This document shows, in pieces, positions 61,316 through 64,000 of a DNA stretch of 64,000 nt (positions are counted from its first letter, which is position 1; each line of letters starts with the position of its first letter). The DNA is from Paenibacillus dakarensis. GTDB lineage: Bacteria > Bacillota > Bacilli > Paenibacillales > Paenibacillaceae. The stretch covers positions 29,670 through 93,669 of the forward strand of contig NZ_CDSE01000087.1 of assembly GCF_001373415.1 (NCBI RefSeq). The letters run 5' to 3'. The position numbers and the translations under genes were made by a program. A model generated the notes under the pieces. It worked only from the letters and a program-made list of their open reading frames with translations. It did not search any database and had not been told where the DNA came from.

Positions 61316-61990
61316 TTACTCCTTCCCGCTGTTGTTCAGCTTCTCCTTCAGCCGGGCAAGCTCACGATCTAAAACATTTGATACACCTTCACCGGCTTGC
61401 ACCATATACTCTTGGCCCATTTTTCGCAGATCTCGAAGACTTTTAGCTTCAAGTTCCCAATCACTAAGCCGATCCTCCAGACGATTGAACATCTTAGGTA
61501 CATCTTGACCACCATATGCTCCAGTACGTTCATTCATCTTTTGCTGCAGACGCAAGGTTTCCATTCGTGCTACATAATACTGGCGCTTACTGTAAACCGA
61601 TTGGTACTCCATTCGAAGCTCACCAAGCTGCTCCTTTACTTCCCTAAGCGATTCAAGGCTTGTTGCAAGCAGCCCCTCATATTGTTCAATCTTTTCTTCA
61701 TAAATCAGCTTTTCTTGAAGGGCCAGTTTCGCCAAATGATCCTCACCAGCTTTAAGAGCTAGAAGAGCCTGCTCCTCACGTTTGACCTTCATATTTTCAG
61801 CTTGAAGTATTTGTTGATTCAACTGTCTTGAATGAGACTCACATTGCTGCAGCAGCTTTTCAGCTTCTTCAATATCTTGACGTGTGGAGTGAAGAAACTG
61901 GTCGATTAGTCGAACAGGATCCTGACTCTGCTCAAGCTTTTCATTTAGCGTAGCAGCCGTTATATCTCGTATGCGACGAAAAACACTCAT
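61316..61990 (-). CDS. PspA/IM30 family protein (first copy)
   Basis: A 224-residue coiled-coil PspA/LiaH homologue with amphipathic start MSVFRRIRDITAATLNEKLEQ and long Gln/Glu/Leu-rich helices. It differs clearly from the other copy 0.5 kb away, so this is an old duplication, not a recent repeat. A ribosome site (GAGGAGGATAAAG) precedes the ATG. It would protect the membrane under stress together with the PspC protein. Confidence 0.92.
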   Translation of the reverse strand: MSVFRRIRDITAATLNEKLEQSQDPVRLIDQFLHSTRQDIEEAEKLLQQCESHSRQLNQQILQAENMKVKREEQALLALKAGEDHLAKLALQEKLIYEEKIEQYEGLLATSLESLREVKEQLGELRMEYQSVYSKRQYYVARMETLRLQQKMNERTGAYGGQDVPKMFNRLEDRLSDWELEAKSLRDLRKMGQEYMVQAGEGVSNVLDRELARLKEKLNNSGKE

Positions 61991-62037
61991 ATCTTCTTTA
62001 TCCTCCTCTTCTTTTAAGTAAATGCATTGAGCGACTA

Positions 62038-62337
62038 TCAGTAACGTCTATGACCATTTTTAAGACGGGAAACTCCGTAGGCAATTAAGACGATACCAAG
62101 AATCGGTCCAATAATAAAAGATAACTTGCCGATCAGCGACATAACACCAATCACTAATACTATCCAACCAAAAAACTTATTACCGCGCCGTATTCCGTAA
62201 TAACCAAGTGCGATCATGGCTACTGGGATTATTAGCTTGAATAACCAGCCAAGCAGCGGACCGAGAACACCAAGTAATACGAGTGCTCCTAAAGCAACAA
62301 GCAGAATACCAAAACCGTTACTGTTTGAATTTCTCAT
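62038..62337 (-). CDS. LiaI-like small membrane protein
   Basis: A 99-residue hydrophobic protein with four short helices resembling the membrane part of LiaI/LiaF (GILLVALGALVLLGVLGPLLGWL, in pieces; GYYGIRRGNKFFGWIVLVIG). In Bacillus, LiaI recruits LiaH to the membrane. It is the first gene of the stress operon, followed by pspA after 47 bases. The 300 bases upstream to the tRNA terminator hold only a hairpin and no promoter I can name with confidence. Confidence 0.78.
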   Translation of the reverse strand: MRNSNSNGFGILLVALGALVLLGVLGPLLGWLFKLIIPVAMIALGYYGIRRGNKFFGWIVLVIGVMSLIGKLSFIIGPILGIVLIAYGVSRLKNGHRRY

Positions 62338-62514
62338 GTATACACCGCCTTTCCTTTCAATTTCATTTCAATTCAATTCGTTTTATGATTTGTTCAACCT
62401 TATGACTTTATTTTAGGTGATTTCAATACAATCTAAAACGGACCCCGGACGGTTTTTGAACCTCGACCTAAGGCTAGGATAAGATACGACCTCCGTCTAT
62501 ATTAAGCCCTATAT

Positions 62515-62591
62515 AAAAAGCGAATGACCGACATATCGACTGATCTGTTGTCATAAACAGAGATCAGTCTTTTGCGTTAGCATTCGCTTTA
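62515..62591 (-). terminator. Second hairpin downstream of the tRNA cluster
   Basis: Outer stem AAAGCGAATG / CATTCGCTTT with inner ACTGATCT / AGATCAGT, followed on the minus strand by TTATAT. It probably backs up the tRNA terminator. Confidence 0.5.
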
Positions 62592-62632
62592 TAATTTGAA
62601 ACAGCATTTATATAAATAAATATCCGCAAAAT

Positions 62633-62664
62633 AAAAAGGACGTGGATGATATCCACGTCCTTTG
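62633..62664 (-). terminator. Terminator of the tRNA cluster
   Basis: Perfect stem AAAGGACGTGGA / TCCACGTCCTTT followed by TTATTTT on the minus strand, directly after tRNA-Leu. Confidence 0.85.
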
Positions 62665-62668
62665 GTGA

Positions 62669-62748
62669 TGCCGGTGAAGGGACTCGAACCCCCACGGTTT
62701 CCCTCACGATTTTGAGTCGCGCGCGTCTGCCAATTCCGCCACACCGGC
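62669..62748 (-). tRNA. tRNA-Leu (CAA)
   Basis: Cloverleaf with acceptor GCCGGTG/CACCGGC, anticodon loop CTCAAAA and a class II variable arm. Last tRNA of the cluster; CCA is not encoded. Confidence 0.93.
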
Positions 62749-62756
62749 TTACTAAA

Positions 62757-62833
62757 TGGCGTGCCCTAAGAGATTCGAACTCCTGACCTTTTGATTCGTA
62801 GTCAAACGCTCTATCCAGCTGAGCTAAGGGCAC
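62757..62833 (-). tRNA. tRNA-Arg (ACG)
   Basis: Acceptor GTGCCCT/AGGGCAC, loop CTACGAA, CCA encoded. B. subtilis trnD has a leucine tRNA, not arginine, in the slot between Cys and the final Leu. Confidence 0.95.
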
Positions 62834-62843
62834 ATATTTTAAA

Positions 62844-62917
62844 TGGAGGCGCCACCCAGATTCGAACTGGGGATAAAGCTTTTGCAGAGCTGTGCCTTAC
62901 CACTTGGCTATGGCGCC
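62844..62917 (-). tRNA. tRNA-Cys (GCA)
   Basis: Acceptor GGCGCCA/TGGCGCC, anticodon loop CTGCAAA, CCA encoded. Confidence 0.95.
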
Positions 62918-62929
62918 AGAGAATAAAAA

Positions 62930-63004
62930 TGGAGCGGACGACGGGAATCGAACCCGCGACCCTCGCCTTGGCAAGGCGATGCTCTACCGCTGAGCCACGT
63001 CCGC
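62930..63004 (-). tRNA. tRNA-Gly (GCC)
   Basis: Acceptor GCGGACG/CGTCCGC, anticodon GCC within TTGCCAA, CCA encoded. Confidence 0.96.
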
Positions 63005-63011
63005 AAATCAA

Positions 63012-63086
63012 TGGCTGGGGATATAGGATTCGAACCTATGCATGACGGAGTCAAAGTCCGTTGCCTTACCGCTTGGCTAATCCCCA
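63012..63086 (-). tRNA. tRNA-Gln (TTG)
   Basis: Acceptor TGGGGAT/ATCCCCA, anticodon loop CTTTGAC, CCA encoded. Confidence 0.95.
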
Positions 63087-63105
63087 ATATTGTTTTTTTG
63101 AAATA

Positions 63106-63182
63106 TGGGGCGATCGATGGGACTTGAACCCACGAATGCCGGAGCCACAATCCGGTGCGTTAACCCCTTCGCCACGACCGCC
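63106..63182 (-). tRNA. tRNA-His (GTG)
   Basis: Anticodon loop ATTGTGG, with the extra 5' G (G-1) that marks histidine tRNAs paired to C73. CCA encoded. Confidence 0.95.
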
Positions 63183-63202
63183 ACATTCAAAAAATATTCA
63201 AT

Positions 63203-63276
63203 TGGCAGGGGCAGCAGGAATTGAACCCACACCAACGGTTTTGGAGACCGTTGTTCTACCTTTAAACTATGCCCCT
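63203..63276 (-). tRNA. tRNA-Trp (CCA)
   Basis: Acceptor AGGGGCA/TGCCCCT, anticodon loop CTCCAAA, CCA end encoded. Confidence 0.96.
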
Positions 63277-63283
63277 ATAAAAC

Positions 63284-63370
63284 TGGTGGAGGATGATGGA
63301 TTCGAACCACCGAACTCGTACGAGAACAGATTTACAGTCTGCTGCGTTTGGCCACTTCGCTAATCCTCCA
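63284..63370 (-). tRNA. tRNA-Tyr (GTA)
   Basis: Acceptor TGGAGGA/TCCTCCA, anticodon loop CTGTAAA and a long class II variable arm. CCA encoded. Confidence 0.96.
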
Positions 63371-63372
63371 GG

Positions 63373-63448
<76 letters not shown>

Positions 63449-63468
63449 GTATAAAGTTTTATCAAAAA

Positions 63469-63544
<76 letters not shown>

Positions 63545-63575
63545 AAAAAAGCTCTTTCGGTTATTAGTGAAGAAA

Positions 63576-63652
63576 TGGCGGAACTGACGGGATTCGAACC
63601 CGCGATCTCCTGCGTGACAGGCAGGCATGTTAGGCCTCTACACCACAGTTCC
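63576..63652 (-). tRNA. tRNA-Asp (GTC)
   Basis: Acceptor GGAACTG/CAGTTCC, anticodon loop CTGTCAC, CCA encoded. Confidence 0.96.
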
Positions 63653-63654
63653 AT

Positions 63655-63733
<79 letters not shown>

Positions 63734-63767
63734 TCATTAATAGGTGATATTCTATTTGGAATAATAA

Positions 63768-63843
63768 TGGTGGAGGCTGAGGGGTTCGAACCCCCGACCC
63801 TCTGCTTGTAAGGCAGATGCTCTCCCAGCTGAGCTAAGCCTCC
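63768..63843 (-). tRNA. tRNA-Val (TAC)
   Basis: Acceptor GGAGGCT/AGCCTCC, anticodon loop CTTACAA, CCA encoded. First complete tRNA of the cluster in this window. Confidence 0.96.
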
Positions 63844-63861
63844 ATAACAAAACCGAATCTT

Positions 63862-63890
63862 ATAATATCAAACTCTTTATCATAAATCAA
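63862..63890 (-). promoter_or_regulatory. Promoter of the tRNA cluster
   Basis: Minus-strand TTGATT (63890-63885) and TATTAT (63867-63862) with exactly 17 bases between, about 20 bases before tRNA-Val. Confidence 0.6.
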
Positions 63891-63912
63891 GTTCTTGAAG
63901 CAATAAAGTAAG

Positions 63913-63930
63913 TGGTGACCCGTAGGGGAT
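63913..63930 (-). pseudogene. 3'-end fragment of a tRNA (tRNA-Glu-like)
   Basis: Minus-strand ATCCCCTACGGGTCACCA equals the T-stem 3' half (CCCCT), acceptor 3' strand (ACGGGTC), discriminator A and CCA of a glutamate-type tRNA. The sequence 5' of it cannot form the rest of a tRNA. In B. subtilis trnD, tRNA-Glu precedes tRNA-Val at this place. The remaining bases to 64000 contain a small hairpin (CTTCG/CGAAG) and nothing else I can name. Confidence 0.45.
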
Positions 63931-64000
63931 ACTCTCACTTCGTTCGAGACTGCGAAGTATTCCTAACGATTACTATGCTCCGACGAACCTTGGGGTTCTC

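Noticed and set aside
62791..63363. Several 60-100-codon frames on both strands with phrases such as TGIEPATLA and DGFEPPNSY
   Set aside because: Translations of tRNA genes, a familiar annotation artefact.
63914..63990. Complete tRNA gene
   Set aside because: Only the 3' end fits; the 5' acceptor strand, D-arm and anticodon arm cannot be formed from the neighbouring bases.

Overview
The window reads as a chromosomal segment of an endospore-forming Firmicute of the Bacillales, most likely Paenibacillus or a close relative. The evidence is spore genes (two alpha/beta SASPs, sspI, ylbJ, yunB, sda, a YjcZ-type peptide), Bacillus-style primosome genes (dnaB-dnaI), the Bacillus yui/yum/yut/yuz neighbourhood, an S-box leader, a futalosine-pathway mqnE, and a tRNA cluster in the order of B. 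subtilis trnD. I see no transposase, integrase, prophage block or CRISPR array. It is core genome, and its most informative parts are regulatory elements and very small genes. Several starts were moved inward to the codon that has a ribosome binding site.

Left part (1-23 kb). A minus-strand cyclic-di-AMP riboswitch with its own promoter leads out of the left edge. Then come a CPBP protease, uvrC, trxA, yqzM and dnaB-dnaI. The yui/yum/yut cluster follows: yuiB, coproheme decarboxylase, yumB and yumC flavoproteins, and the Fe-S proteins yutM and yutI with yutJ and yuzB. Set among these are sda, behind a cluster of DnaA boxes, an ATP-grasp spore protein, two small lipoproteins and mqnE. An SDR and the metNIQ methionine transporter under a SAM riboswitch close this part.

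Middle (23-45 kb). A solitary HEPN-domain protein is followed by heme A synthase (ctaA), with heme O synthase (ctaB) and Sco about 12 kb away. Envelope genes follow: a MurJ/YtgP-like flippase, a class B PBP and a CvpA-like/transglutaminase fusion. Then come an MFS transporter, two paralogous SASPs with matching sigma-G-type promoters, an epimerase, oligoendopeptidase F, yycC and a truncated globin.

Right part (45-64 kb). ylbJ, NAD kinase, lipA-yutD, lytH and yunB are followed by a TrmH methyltransferase with a KtrA/C-type potassium gating protein, sspI, prfC, zwf and ywmB. A LiaI-PspA-PspC-PspA-LiaF-LiaS-LiaR envelope-stress block comes next. A minus-strand cluster of 13 tRNAs ends the window, with its own promoter and, upstream of that, a fragment matching only the 3' end of a tRNA.

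Themes: chromosome replication and its coupling to sporulation (dnaB, dnaI, sda), heme, Fe-S and respiratory cofactors, cell-envelope building and stress sensing, spore structure, and cyclic-di-AMP/potassium control.
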